5,181 nucleotides of DNA. Source: Ilumatobacter sp. GTDB lineage: Bacteria; Actinomycetota; Acidimicrobiia; Acidimicrobiales; Ilumatobacteraceae. The notes beneath the pieces were generated by a model that saw nothing but the letters and a program-made list of their open reading frames with translations, did not search any database and was not told where the DNA came from. The stretch is taken from the NCBI GenBank assembly GCA_029263275.1, contig JAJCXU010000023.1, forward strand, positions 1 through 5,181, read 5' to 3'. Shown here in pieces: positions 1-5,181 of this stretch; position 1 is the stretch's first letter; the number at the start of each line of letters is the position of its first letter. A program made the translations under genes and the position numbers.

Positions 1-155
1 CGCTCATCGACCGGATCTGGGGCTACGACTACGTCGGCGACACGAAGACGCTCGACGTGCACATCAAGCGGCTGCGGAGCAAGCTCGAAACCGACCCGAG
101 CCACCCGGTGCTGATCACCACCATCCGCGGCCTCGGCTACAAATACTCTCGCTGA
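1..155 (+). CDS. regX3: OmpR/PhoB-family response regulator, RegX3-like, C-terminal end (partial)
   Basis: Only the last 50 codons are present, read from base 3 and ending at TGA 153-155; the receiver domain and start lie upstream of the window. The visible part is the second half of the winged-helix DNA-binding domain. It includes the recognition-helix stretch [18 protein letters not shown] and the C-terminal wing hairpin IRGLGYKY, both hallmarks of OmpR/PhoB regulators. The string [11 protein letters not shown] is especially close to what I remember of actinobacterial RegX3, the regulator paired with kinase SenX3 in the phosphate-starvation response. Such proteins bind tandem direct repeats as dimers and activate or repress transcription in the cytoplasm. 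The gene converges on phoU, with only 31 nt between the two stop codons, and the phosphate genes next door fit a phosphate role. The subfamily (RegX3 versus another PhoB/PhoP type) cannot be settled without the receiver domain. Confidence 0.85.
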   Translation, partial: LIDRIWGYDYVGDTKTLDVHIKRLRSKLETDPSHPVLITTIRGLGYKYSR

Positions 156-186
156 CTTTGATTGCCGCAGGTTTGGCGGGTGTTGC

Positions 187-846
187 TCAGTCTTCTTTGT
201 CGTCTTCTTCGGTGAAGGCGGGGAGGGGTTCTGCGGCGGTGTGGACGATGCCGAGCAGGTTGGCAACGATGCGCTTCAGGTAGCGGTAGTAGATCGCGCG
301 CGGCACAACCTCGCGTCCGGGCCGATCGGAGTGGAGATAGCTCTCGATCTTGGCCTGGTGCTCGGCAACAACAGCGAGCGCCCGCGCCGCGAAGTCTTCG
401 GTTCGTACCGCGTCGGGTTCGGAGAGCAAGTCGGCCGCTTCGCCGAACATGGTCGAGATCAGGCCGCGCTCGGCCAGCATTGCTTCACTGTCGATCTCGC
501 CTGCGAGGCGAACGCCGCTCTCGGCGAGATCCAGCACGTTGGTTGCTTGGTCGCCAACACGCTCGATCTTCTTCAGCAGCAGGATCATGCCGAGCACGGA
601 GCCAATGTCTGACGAACCCTGCACGGTGACGTGCACGACCAGCTCGGCGCGCAGTTGCTGCTCGGCCAGGCCGATGCGCTGATCGGTCTCGCGGATGTCG
701 GCTTCGACCGCTGCGGTGTCGGTGTTGGTGAGCAGCGTGAGTGTCGCCAGGTCGAACGAATGGCGTGCGTCGCCCAACATGCCGACGGCGCGCGACACGA
801 TGTGATCGAGGCCTCCTTCGCGTTTACTGAAAAATGACATCACCAT
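187..846 (-). CDS. phoU: PhoU-like phosphate transport regulator, stand-alone
   Basis: A 219-residue, soluble, largely helical protein of normal PhoU length. PhoU proteins are cytoplasmic three-helix-bundle repeats that bind metal clusters and restrain phosphate uptake or signalling, through Pst/PhoR-type partners or through Na+/Pi cotransporters. The first repeat carries the metal-binding signature KKIERVGDQATNV (residues 92-104; E95, D99, N103). The matching place in the second repeat reads YLKRIVANLLGIV (about 189-201), so the expected Glu and Asp are Lys191 and Ala195 and that half looks degenerate. The C-terminus is acidic (TEEDDKED). I chose ATG 846 because an AGGAG sits 9 nt upstream; the open frame continues to a TTG at 915, but that would overlap the nptA end and has no better signal. 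The gene starts 52 nt after nptA and is probably co-transcribed with it. The 31 nt beyond its stop show no convincing terminator. Confidence 0.85.
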   Translation of the reverse strand: MVMSFFSKREGGLDHIVSRAVGMLGDARHSFDLATLTLLTNTDTAAVEADIRETDQRIGLAEQQLRAELVVHVTVQGSSDIGSVLGMILLLKKIERVGDQATNVLDLAESGVRLAGEIDSEAMLAERGLISTMFGEAADLLSEPDAVRTEDFAARALAVVAEHQAKIESYLHSDRPGREVVPRAIYYRYLKRIVANLLGIVHTAAEPLPAFTEEDDKED

Positions 847-855
847 GATCGAGTG

Positions 856-860
856 CTCCT
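856..860 (-). promoter_or_regulatory. Ribosome binding site of phoU
   Basis: On the - strand this reads AGGAG, 9 nt before ATG 846. It decides the phoU start in favour of ATG 846 over ATG 840 (15 nt away) and over the upstream TTG at 915. It is the only good Shine-Dalgarno sequence before an annotated start in this window, which fits phoU being the internal gene of an operon while the other genes look leaderless. Confidence 0.6.
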
Positions 861-898
861 GACTGAACGACGGATTGGAGTTGGGCCCGGGTGTTGAC

Positions 899-2041
899 TC
901 ATCGGAGCAGGGCAACGCCGAGGAGGGGGAGGATAATGAATGCCGTCATGACGTAGGCGACAGCCCACACGCGACGTTTCACCGCGATGTCGGCAAGGCC
1001 TTCGGCAAGTCGGACGGGGACATCGCGCACGAAAGGCGGAACGTAGAGCAAGGCAATGCCCATGACGTTGAACGTGGTGTGTGCCAAGCCAACCGTGAGG
1101 GCCTCGGGTACCGAGGCCGCGAGCGCCGCGAGCAAGGCGGTGATCGTGGTGCCGACGTTTGCTCCGAGTGTGACCGGATAGGCGTTGCGCAGCGACAACA
1201 CGCCGGCTGCGGACAGGGGAATCAGAATCGACGTGGTGATGCTCGACGACTGCACGGCGATGGTGATCACCAAGCCGAGCAGCATGGCGACCGAACCCGA
1301 GCCCTTGCCGAGCACGGTGTTGACGGACTTCTCCACGCGGTCCGCGACGAGTTTGCGCATGTTCTTGGTGATGAACGTGAGCGCAAGCAGCACGATGGCG
1401 AGCCCGGTGATGACGACGGCCGTTCCGAGCGCGTTGCCGCTCAACCCGAGGGCGTCTTCGGCGTCGACGACCCATTCAACGGGCTTCTTCACCCACGCCT
1501 TGACGGGGCTCTTCCACTCGGAGCCGGCGGTGCCGACGAGCCGGTCGCTGATCCACGTTGCTGTGTTCGACACCACACGCGTGGCGAGCTCGATCTGTAG
1601 GAGCAGCGCCACGGCCATCTCGTTGACGAAGTCGTGCACGGTCGCCGCTGCGAATGCACGCTTGAATTCGTTCGACTGTCGAATGTGGCCGAGTGAGACC
1701 AGCGTGTTGGTGACCGTCGTGCCGATGTTGGCGCCCATGATCATCGGAATCGCGGCGTCGACGCTGATGCCCTTGGTGGCAACCAAACCGACGATGACCG
1801 ACGTGGAGGCCGACGACGACTGCACCAGGACCGTTCCGAGGATGCCGACGCACAATCCGGCGATCGGATTGTCGACGCTGGAGAAGAGCCGCTCCTGGGT
1901 GTCCTCGCCCATGATCTTGATGCCCTTCTCGAGGGCGGAGACGCCGACGAGGAAGGTGTAGATCAGGCCAAAGACCAGCAGTGAACGTAGCCACGTCGGC
2001 ATGTCCAAGCGGGTGGGGCGTTCTGGAGCGGCGATAGCCAT
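899..2041 (-). CDS. nptA: Na+/phosphate cotransporter, NptA type (Na_Pi_cotrans family)
   Basis: A 380-residue inner-membrane protein, close to the length I recall for Vibrio NptA. It belongs to the family that moves inorganic phosphate with sodium. The two inverted-repeat halves are visible: QSSSASTS at 74-81 with GANIGTTVT from 103, and QSSSITTS at 264-271 with GANVGTTIT from 293. In both halves the QSSS-to-GAN distance is exactly 29 residues, and these motifs form the substrate pathway in the family. Hydrophobic segments lie around 19-37, 60-88, 130-150, 205-225, 250-282, 298-333 and 358-380, with a polar loop at about 165-195 between the halves. There is no C-terminal PhoU domain; the PhoU protein is encoded just downstream. 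ATG 2041 is preferred over the much longer open frame, whose extra N-terminus is only the reverse of the MFS gene. ATG 2002 (Met14) is a possible later start. Transport direction (import or efflux of excess phosphate) cannot be told from sequence. Confidence 0.88.
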   Translation of the reverse strand: MAIAAPERPTRLDMPTWLRSLLVFGLIYTFLVGVSALEKGIKIMGEDTQERLFSSVDNPIAGLCVGILGTVLVQSSSASTSVIVGLVATKGISVDAAIPMIMGANIGTTVTNTLVSLGHIRQSNEFKRAFAAATVHDFVNEMAVALLLQIELATRVVSNTATWISDRLVGTAGSEWKSPVKAWVKKPVEWVVDAEDALGLSGNALGTAVVITGLAIVLLALTFITKNMRKLVADRVEKSVNTVLGKGSGSVAMLLGLVITIAVQSSSITTSILIPLSAAGVLSLRNAYPVTLGANVGTTITALLAALAASVPEALTVGLAHTTFNVMGIALLYVPPFVRDVPVRLAEGLADIAVKRRVWAVAYVMTAFIILPLLGVALLR

Positions 2042-2052
2042 ACGAGTCGGGA

Positions 2053-2058
2053 AACCTA
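2053..2058 (-). promoter_or_regulatory. Candidate -10 box of the nptA-phoU operon
   Basis: On the - strand this reads TAGGTT, a TANNNT match, ending 11 nt before ATG 2041. Transcription from it would give a very short leader of a few nucleotides. No purine-rich Shine-Dalgarno is seen before ATG 2041, which suits a near-leaderless mRNA. No clear -35 is visible; the region where it should lie is taken up by the tandem repeat described next. Confidence 0.35.
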
Positions 2059-2078
2059 GCTGATGCCGGGTGATGCCG
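2059..2078 (-). repeat. Tandem 10-bp direct repeat, possible regulator site
   Basis: Two adjoining decamers, CGGCATCACC and CGGCATCAGC on the - strand (GGTGATGCCG and GCTGATGCCG on the + strand), differ at one base and lie head to tail with no gap. They sit immediately upstream of the candidate nptA -10 box. Response regulators of the OmpR/PhoB family bind head-to-tail repeats with 10-11 bp spacing, and one such regulator is encoded at the window's left edge. The repeat is seen directly; its use as a binding site is inferred, and the sequence does not match a Pho box I know. Confidence 0.45.
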
Positions 2079-2119
2079 AAACACGAGGAGTCGGGGACGG
2101 AGCTGGCAAGGACGACACC

Positions 2120-2131
2120 GGCGTCGACGCC
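2120..2131. promoter_or_regulatory. Perfect 12-bp palindrome, candidate operator of the MFS gene
   Basis: GGCGTCGACGCC is a perfect palindrome with no spacer. It ends 6 bp before the candidate -10 box of the MFS gene, within the -35/-10 spacer where a bound repressor would block RNA polymerase. Palindromes like this are typical for TetR- or MarR-type regulators of exporters, but no such regulator is encoded in the window. If the MFS protein starts further upstream (GTG 2070), this stretch is also coding. Confidence 0.35.
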
Positions 2132-2137
2132 TGCGCG

Positions 2138-2143
2138 TACTAT
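2138..2143 (+). promoter_or_regulatory. Candidate -10 box of the MFS gene (leaderless)
   Basis: TACTAT, a TANNNT match, ends 7 nt before GTG 2151. That spacing puts the transcription start at or beside the start codon, the usual layout of leaderless actinobacterial genes. It is the main reason for choosing GTG 2151 over GTG 2070. No convincing -35 hexamer is seen. Confidence 0.45.
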
Positions 2144-2150
2144 CTGCCCA

Positions 2151-3431
2151 GTGGAACGAGTGACACCTGTCGACGCACCGGCAACGTCGAAGTTCCGACG
2201 CCTGGCAATCACCCACGCGCTGATGATGGGTGGCGACGCCGCGATGGTCGTCGCGCTCGCCGACTCGCTGTTCTTCGACATCGATCTCACAGCGGCACGA
2301 ACGCGAGTGATGCTGTTCCTCGCCATCGGCTTCGCACCGTTCTTGTTCGTTGCGCCGCTCATCGGCCCGCTGATCGACCGCGCTGCCGGTGGTCGACGAT
2401 TGGTCATCCAGATCATCGCGGTGATCCGGCTCGGCCTGCTCGTCCTGATGGCCAAGCACATCGATGCGCTCGCGCTGTTCCCACTGGTGTTCGCGAGTCT
2501 CGTGCTGCAGAAGGGGTACGTGGTGTCGAAGTCGGCGTTGGTTCCGTCGACGGTGCGATCAGACGACGAACTCGTCGAAGCCAACTCGAAACTGGGTCTC
2601 ATCTCCGGCCTGACCGGGGTCGCGGCGGTCATCCCGGCCGGCATTCTGCTCAAGACGATCGGCGCCCCGGCGACGTTGGTCTACGGCGCACTCATCTTCG
2701 GTGGCGCATTCCTCAGTGCCACGCGCCTCCCGCCAGAAGTGGTTGCAGCGAATGCTGTTGATCGAGATGAGTCGGTGCAGCTCCGCTCGGGCAGCCTGCA
2801 GAACGGTGCGATCGCGATGACCGTGCTCCGCGCGTGCGTCGGCTTCACCTTCTTCCATCTTGCGTTCTGGCTCCGCCTGCAGGATCAGGGCACGGTTTGG
2901 TTCGGAGCCGTCGTTGGTGTGTCTGCGCTCGTGGCGATGGTCGGCAACGCCGTCGCGCCTCGTCTGCGCGACCGGATGCGCGAAGAGACGATGCTCGTCG
3001 TCGCATTGGCAATCGCCGGAGTGGCTGGCATCGGCGCAGCGGTGCTCGGCGGGCCGCTTGGAGGCGTCCTCCTTGCCGGAGCGCTGAACTTCGTCGCTGC
3101 GGTCGGTCGACTGAGTTTCGAGAGCATCGTCCAGCGCGACGCCCCCGGGGCCAACCAGGGTCGGGCGTTTGCCAAGTTCGAAACCCAGTTCCAGTTCGCC
3201 TGGGCAGGTGCGGCCTTTGTTGCCGTGGCCATTCAGGCGTCTGGTCCGCTCGGTTTCCTGATCGTCGGGCTTGTCGCGGTCGGCACGTTGATCAACCTGA
3301 TCGTCGGCACCAGCCGGGTCGATGCCCGCGGACGCAAACGCGTCAGTCGAGGTCGGGGTCGGCGACGCGGGCCAGCCAGAGGCCAGGCGCCTCGATCTCG
3401 TTCGGGGTCGGCATCGCGTCGACCTCGGTGA
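2151..3431 (+). CDS. MFS transporter, probable 12-TM exporter of unknown substrate
   Basis: A 426-residue membrane protein with about twelve hydrophobic segments in two sets of six, at roughly 17-41, 52-75, 84-101, 107-130, 148-167, 175-191, then 220-241, 249-270, 281-300, 303-322, 338-362 and 366-387. The major facilitator motif A, GPLIDRAAGGRR (72-83), lies between TM2 and TM3, with a weaker copy, PRLRDRMREE (270-279), in the second half. These proteins use the proton gradient to move small solutes; the layout resembles actinobacterial drug or metabolite exporters, but no residue here fixes the substrate. GTG 2151 is chosen because it follows a -10 box by 7 nt and leaves a short cytoplasmic N-terminus; GTG 2070 would add 27 Pro/Thr-rich residues. 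The protein ends in an unusual tail (388-426) with 15 arginines in 39 residues. From residue 398 the tail is encoded opposite the end of the metalloprotease homologue, an 89-bp convergent overlap. The gene diverges from nptA. Confidence 0.82.
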   Translation: MERVTPVDAPATSKFRRLAITHALMMGGDAAMVVALADSLFFDIDLTAARTRVMLFLAIGFAPFLFVAPLIGPLIDRAAGGRRLVIQIIAVIRLGLLVLMAKHIDALALFPLVFASLVLQKGYVVSKSALVPSTVRSDDELVEANSKLGLISGLTGVAAVIPAGILLKTIGAPATLVYGALIFGGAFLSATRLPPEVVAANAVDRDESVQLRSGSLQNGAIAMTVLRACVGFTFFHLAFWLRLQDQGTVWFGAVVGVSALVAMVGNAVAPRLRDRMREETMLVVALAIAGVAGIGAAVLGGPLGGVLLAGALNFVAAVGRLSFESIVQRDAPGANQGRAFAKFETQFQFAWAGAAFVAVAIQASGPLGFLIVGLVAVGTLINLIVGTSRVDARGRKRVSRGRGRRRGPARGQAPRSRSGSASRRPR

Positions 3432-4599
3432 ACAGCGTCGCCAGTCCGTTTTCTCCCGCCCGGTCGACGACACCTTGCACGAACGCCTTGCCGCGCGCCG
3501 TCTGATCGGCGCCCAGACGGATCCCGAGCAACCGCTCGACGAAGAGATCATCAGGTGACGCGTCGGCGCGGCGCCGGCGAACGGCTTCCGCGATCTGCAG
3601 TGCGTTGCCGCCAATGATGCGAACGGCCACGGCGTCGACCACCCAGTCGATGACGCCGATGGTCACCGCGACAGCAGCATCGAGCTGCGGCTCCATCGCG
3701 AGCTGCTCGTCGGACCGGACCGCTCCCAGGAGCACCTCGGGGTCACCGAACGCGGCTTGCATCGCGGCCATTGGGTCGGACTGATCGACGTCGAGCCCGG
3801 CGAGCTTGTCGGAGATGGCCGAGGCATCCGGTCGGAATGCACCGACATGACGCTGGACGAGCGACCGCAGATGCTCGGCGATGTGGGGGATCGACAGCAG
3901 TGTGTGTCCGGCCAATTCGTGGGCGATGACCCACAACCGCATTTCATCGAGCGAGATCTCCCACTCCGTGGCGAACGCGTCGATCGTCGGGGGCACCACG
4001 ACCAGTGCCGGCGTCGCCCGAGGAATCGGAAGGTCATACACGCCAAATGCTCGCCGGGCAAGTCCGCCGACCATCGACCCGACACTCATGCCCATCATCG
4101 CCGGGGCCATCATCTTGCTCAGCCCGGCCATCATCTGCGCCATGGGGTCAGCAGCTGCCTCGGCGTCACCGTCGTCGGACTGCCCGAGAGACGTTGCGAG
4201 GTCGTTGAACAACGGCCGATAGGCGTCGAGGGCCTGCGCCGCCCATTGCTCAGGTGTGGCCACCTCGGGGTCGGCATCCGCAACGGGGAGTTGCATCACG
4301 TCAGCGACGTGGAGGCGAGCAATGTTGGCAAGCTCGGCGTACTTGATGCGGACGGACGGGTCGATGTTGCCCGTGGGCACCGGTGCGCCGCCGCCGGTCA
4401 TCATGCCGGCCATGTCGCCACCGCTCGCTGCGAGCAGCGCGAATTGACGTGCCGCGTCCCAATTCATCGGGCCCTGGCCCGACAGCGCTCTCGACAGGTC
4501 GCCGAACAGCGGCATGCCTGCAAAGGGATTGATATCGTCGCCGTCATCGCCTCCGGGGCTGTCGCTCGGAGTGATGGAGTCGTCGTTGCCGTCGTCCAT
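3343..4599 (-). CDS. Zincin_2 (DUF2342) family protein, metalloprotease homologue with altered active site
   Basis: A 418-residue, presumably cytoplasmic protein resembling the actinobacterial zinc-dependent metalloprotease / F420-associated family (PF10103, TIGR03624). Family-like parts are the acidic N-terminus followed by NPFAGMPLFGDL (24-35), GPMNWDAARQ (43-52), DPSVRIKYAELANIARLH (80-97), a Met/Ala/Gly-rich segment (152-180) and the helix LWVIAHELAGH (222-232). Members I remember have a true HExxH here and a later EGW-type glutamate segment. This protein has H227-E-L-A-G-H232, one residue too many between the histidines, and reads VTIGVIDWVV (312-321) where the glutamate is expected. It may therefore be inactive or use a different metal geometry. 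ATG 4599 is chosen because a -10 box lies 6 nt upstream; the open frame runs on to 4782 but that part is Arg/Cys-rich and overlaps the divergent SDR gene. Its natural substrate is unknown. It converges on, and overlaps, the MFS gene. Confidence 0.75.
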   Translation of the reverse strand: MDDGNDDSITPSDSPGGDDGDDINPFAGMPLFGDLSRALSGQGPMNWDAARQFALLAASGGDMAGMMTGGGAPVPTGNIDPSVRIKYAELANIARLHVADVMQLPVADADPEVATPEQWAAQALDAYRPLFNDLATSLGQSDDGDAEAAADPMAQMMAGLSKMMAPAMMGMSVGSMVGGLARRAFGVYDLPIPRATPALVVVPPTIDAFATEWEISLDEMRLWVIAHELAGHTLLSIPHIAEHLRSLVQRHVGAFRPDASAISDKLAGLDVDQSDPMAAMQAAFGDPEVLLGAVRSDEQLAMEPQLDAAVAVTIGVIDWVVDAVAVRIIGGNALQIAEAVRRRRADASPDDLFVERLLGIRLGADQTARGKAFVQGVVDRAGENGLATLFTEVDAMPTPNEIEAPGLWLARVADPDLD

Positions 4600-4605
4600 G
4601 CATCG

Positions 4606-4611
4606 AGGATA
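4606..4611 (-). promoter_or_regulatory. Candidate -10 box of the Zincin_2 gene (leaderless)
   Basis: On the - strand this reads TATCCT, a good TANNNT match, ending 6 nt before ATG 4599, so the transcript would begin at or next to the start codon. No Shine-Dalgarno sequence is seen upstream of that ATG. It supports the 418-residue start over the longer open frame. Confidence 0.45.
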
Positions 4612-4632
4612 CGGCCCCCCGGGTGCTTCGTT

Positions 4633-4642
4633 GCAGCGCTGC
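4633..4642. promoter_or_regulatory. Perfect 10-bp palindrome in the divergent promoter region
   Basis: GCAGCGCTGC is a perfect palindrome near the middle of the 92-bp region between the Zincin_2 and SDR genes. It overlaps the place where the -35 element of the Zincin_2 promoter should lie. A ten-base palindrome can easily arise by chance in GC-rich DNA, so this is only a candidate operator. Confidence 0.2.
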
Positions 4643-4678
4643 CAGCCTCCACACTCAACCGCCGGTCCGGGAGCGCAG

Positions 4679-4684
4679 TATCGT
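4679..4684 (+). promoter_or_regulatory. Candidate -10 box of the SDR gene (leaderless)
   Basis: TATCGT, a TANNNT match, ends 7 nt before GTG 4692, the same spacing as at the MFS gene. It supports GTG 4692 as the SDR start, although the encoded protein then has about 30 residues before its first Rossmann strand. No clear -35 is seen. Confidence 0.4.
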
Positions 4685-4691
4685 CGTCCGC

Positions 4692-5181
4692 GTGAGTGCA
4701 GTCGTCGACGCCGGAGCAGCCACGGGCAAGGTCGGCGTCGCGCACCCGAGTTCGCCCCACGCGGAACGCCTCGCGGGCTCATTGACCGTCGTGTTGACCG
4801 GCACGACCAGTCCGCTGCAGCAGCGCGTCGTCGCCGGCCTCGAGTCGCTGGGTGACGTCACGGTGTTCGAAACAGCGGGTGATCTCGCGGGCTGGGATGG
4901 CGAGACTGCGGACGTCGTGCTCGACATGGCGAGCAGCGATCACGACTGGCTGGCCACGAATCGTGCGAGCGCGACGCAGTTCGCGACCACGACCCTCTCG
5001 ATCGCCGATGAACTGCTCGCAGACCAAGTGGTGTTCGTCTCGTCGGCCATGGTCTACGGAGCAAACGCGAACAATCCGTTTCCTCTCACCGAGGAGGCCG
5101 TACTTCGACCTGACAATGAGTTCGTGTTCGCCCGGCAACTCGCCTCGGCCGAAGAACTGGTCGAGCAGTGGCGGCGCAGCC
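4692..5181 (+). CDS. Extended SDR / NAD-dependent epimerase-like protein, N-terminal part, degenerate motifs
   Basis: The first 163 codons of a gene that leaves the window at the right edge. The fold is that of an extended short-chain dehydrogenase (epimerase/dehydratase type): a first strand LTVVLTG (31-37), a second strand VTVFE (56-60), strand VVLDMASS (75-82), and the clear strand-and-turn VVFVSSAMVYG (113-123), equal to the family's VSSxxVYG, followed by PLTEEAVLRP (131-140). Several key residues are missing. The nucleotide-binding loop reads TGTTSPLQ instead of TGxxGxxG, and the YxxxK segment reads F146-A-R-Q-L150. A normal NAD(P)-dependent redox reaction is therefore doubtful. GTG 4692 follows a -10 box by 7 nt; TTG 4782 or GTG 4791 would give the shorter N-terminus usual for the family. 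It diverges from the Zincin_2 gene. Substrate unknown. Confidence 0.72.
   Translation, partial: MSAVVDAGAATGKVGVAHPSSPHAERLAGSLTVVLTGTTSPLQQRVVAGLESLGDVTVFETAGDLAGWDGETADVVLDMASSDHDWLATNRASATQFATTTLSIADELLADQVVFVSSAMVYGANANNPFPLTEEAVLRPDNEFVFARQLASAEELVEQWRRS

Noticed and set aside
156..186. Possible bidirectional terminator between the regulator and phoU, with CCGC and GCGG arms around 165-180.
   Set aside because: The stem is only about four base pairs with a seven-base loop and no following T-run on either strand; too weak to call.
1476..2459. Open frame of 327 codons on the - strand overlapping nptA and the MFS gene.
   Set aside because: Highly charged His/Arg/Asp composition, crosses two real genes and the promoter region, and shows no domain.
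2042..2653. Long N-terminal extension of the nptA frame (about 200 residues).
   Set aside because: It lies opposite the MFS gene, is rich in Ser/Arg/Thr with no transporter features, and the hydrophobic core begins only after Met at 2041.
2559..3614. Open frame of 351 codons on the - strand across the MFS gene and the end of the Zincin_2 gene.
   Set aside because: Its product is Arg/Asp/Glu-rich without domains; it is a mirror of the well-supported MFS and Zincin_2 frames in GC-rich DNA.
3901..3940. HELAGH read as a standard HExxH zinc-protease motif.
   Set aside because: Codons were re-read: CAC GAA TTG GCC GGA CAC gives three residues between Glu and the second His, so it does not fit HExxH.
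3757..4695. Open frame of 312 codons on the + strand opposite the Zincin_2 gene.
   Set aside because: His/Arg/Gly-rich shadow with no recognisable motif, while the - strand frame has family-like segments throughout.
4600..4782. Upstream extension of the Zincin_2 protein to 479 residues.
   Set aside because: The added segment is Arg/Cys/Pro-rich, crosses the divergent promoter region and the SDR start, and ATG 4599 has its own -10 box.

Overview
This GC-rich window looks like ordinary chromosome from an actinobacterium. The clues are the RegX3-type response regulator end, the Zincin_2 (DUF2342) metalloprotease homologue, the frequent GTG starts, and several start codons lying 6-7 nt after a TANNNT -10 box, as in leaderless actinobacterial transcripts. 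An Acidimicrobiia-like source (Ilumatobacter relatives) is my guess, not something the sequence proves. There are six genes and almost no free space. I see no tRNA, rRNA, CRISPR, transposon or phage genes.

Left part (1-2041), phosphate homeostasis. The window opens with the last 50 codons of an OmpR/PhoB-type response regulator (RegX3-like, + strand). Facing it on the - strand is a two-gene unit: an NptA-type Na+/phosphate cotransporter (899-2041) followed by a separate PhoU-like protein (187-846). In many bacteria the PhoU domain is fused to the C-terminus of this transporter; here the two are neighbouring genes. The probable job of the block is phosphate sensing and low-affinity phosphate transport, with PhoU as the negative partner.

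Middle (2042-3431). A short divergent promoter region separates nptA from a 12-TM major facilitator exporter on the + strand. It carries a tandem 10-bp direct repeat, a perfect 12-bp palindrome and candidate -10 boxes for both genes. The MFS gene runs into the end of the next gene, overlapping it tail to tail by 89 bp and gaining an arginine-rich tail.

Right part (3343-5181). A Zincin_2 family protein on the - strand diverges from a partial extended SDR/epimerase-like gene on the + strand, again with a 92-bp shared promoter region. Both proteins look catalytically degenerate: the zincin has HELAGH in place of HExxH, and the SDR lacks the glycine-rich nucleotide loop and the YxxxK pair.

I found no clear new multi-gene system. 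The points most worth following are the apparently inactivated zincin, the degenerate SDR, the half-degenerate PhoU next to NptA, and the operator-like repeats in the divergent promoter regions.
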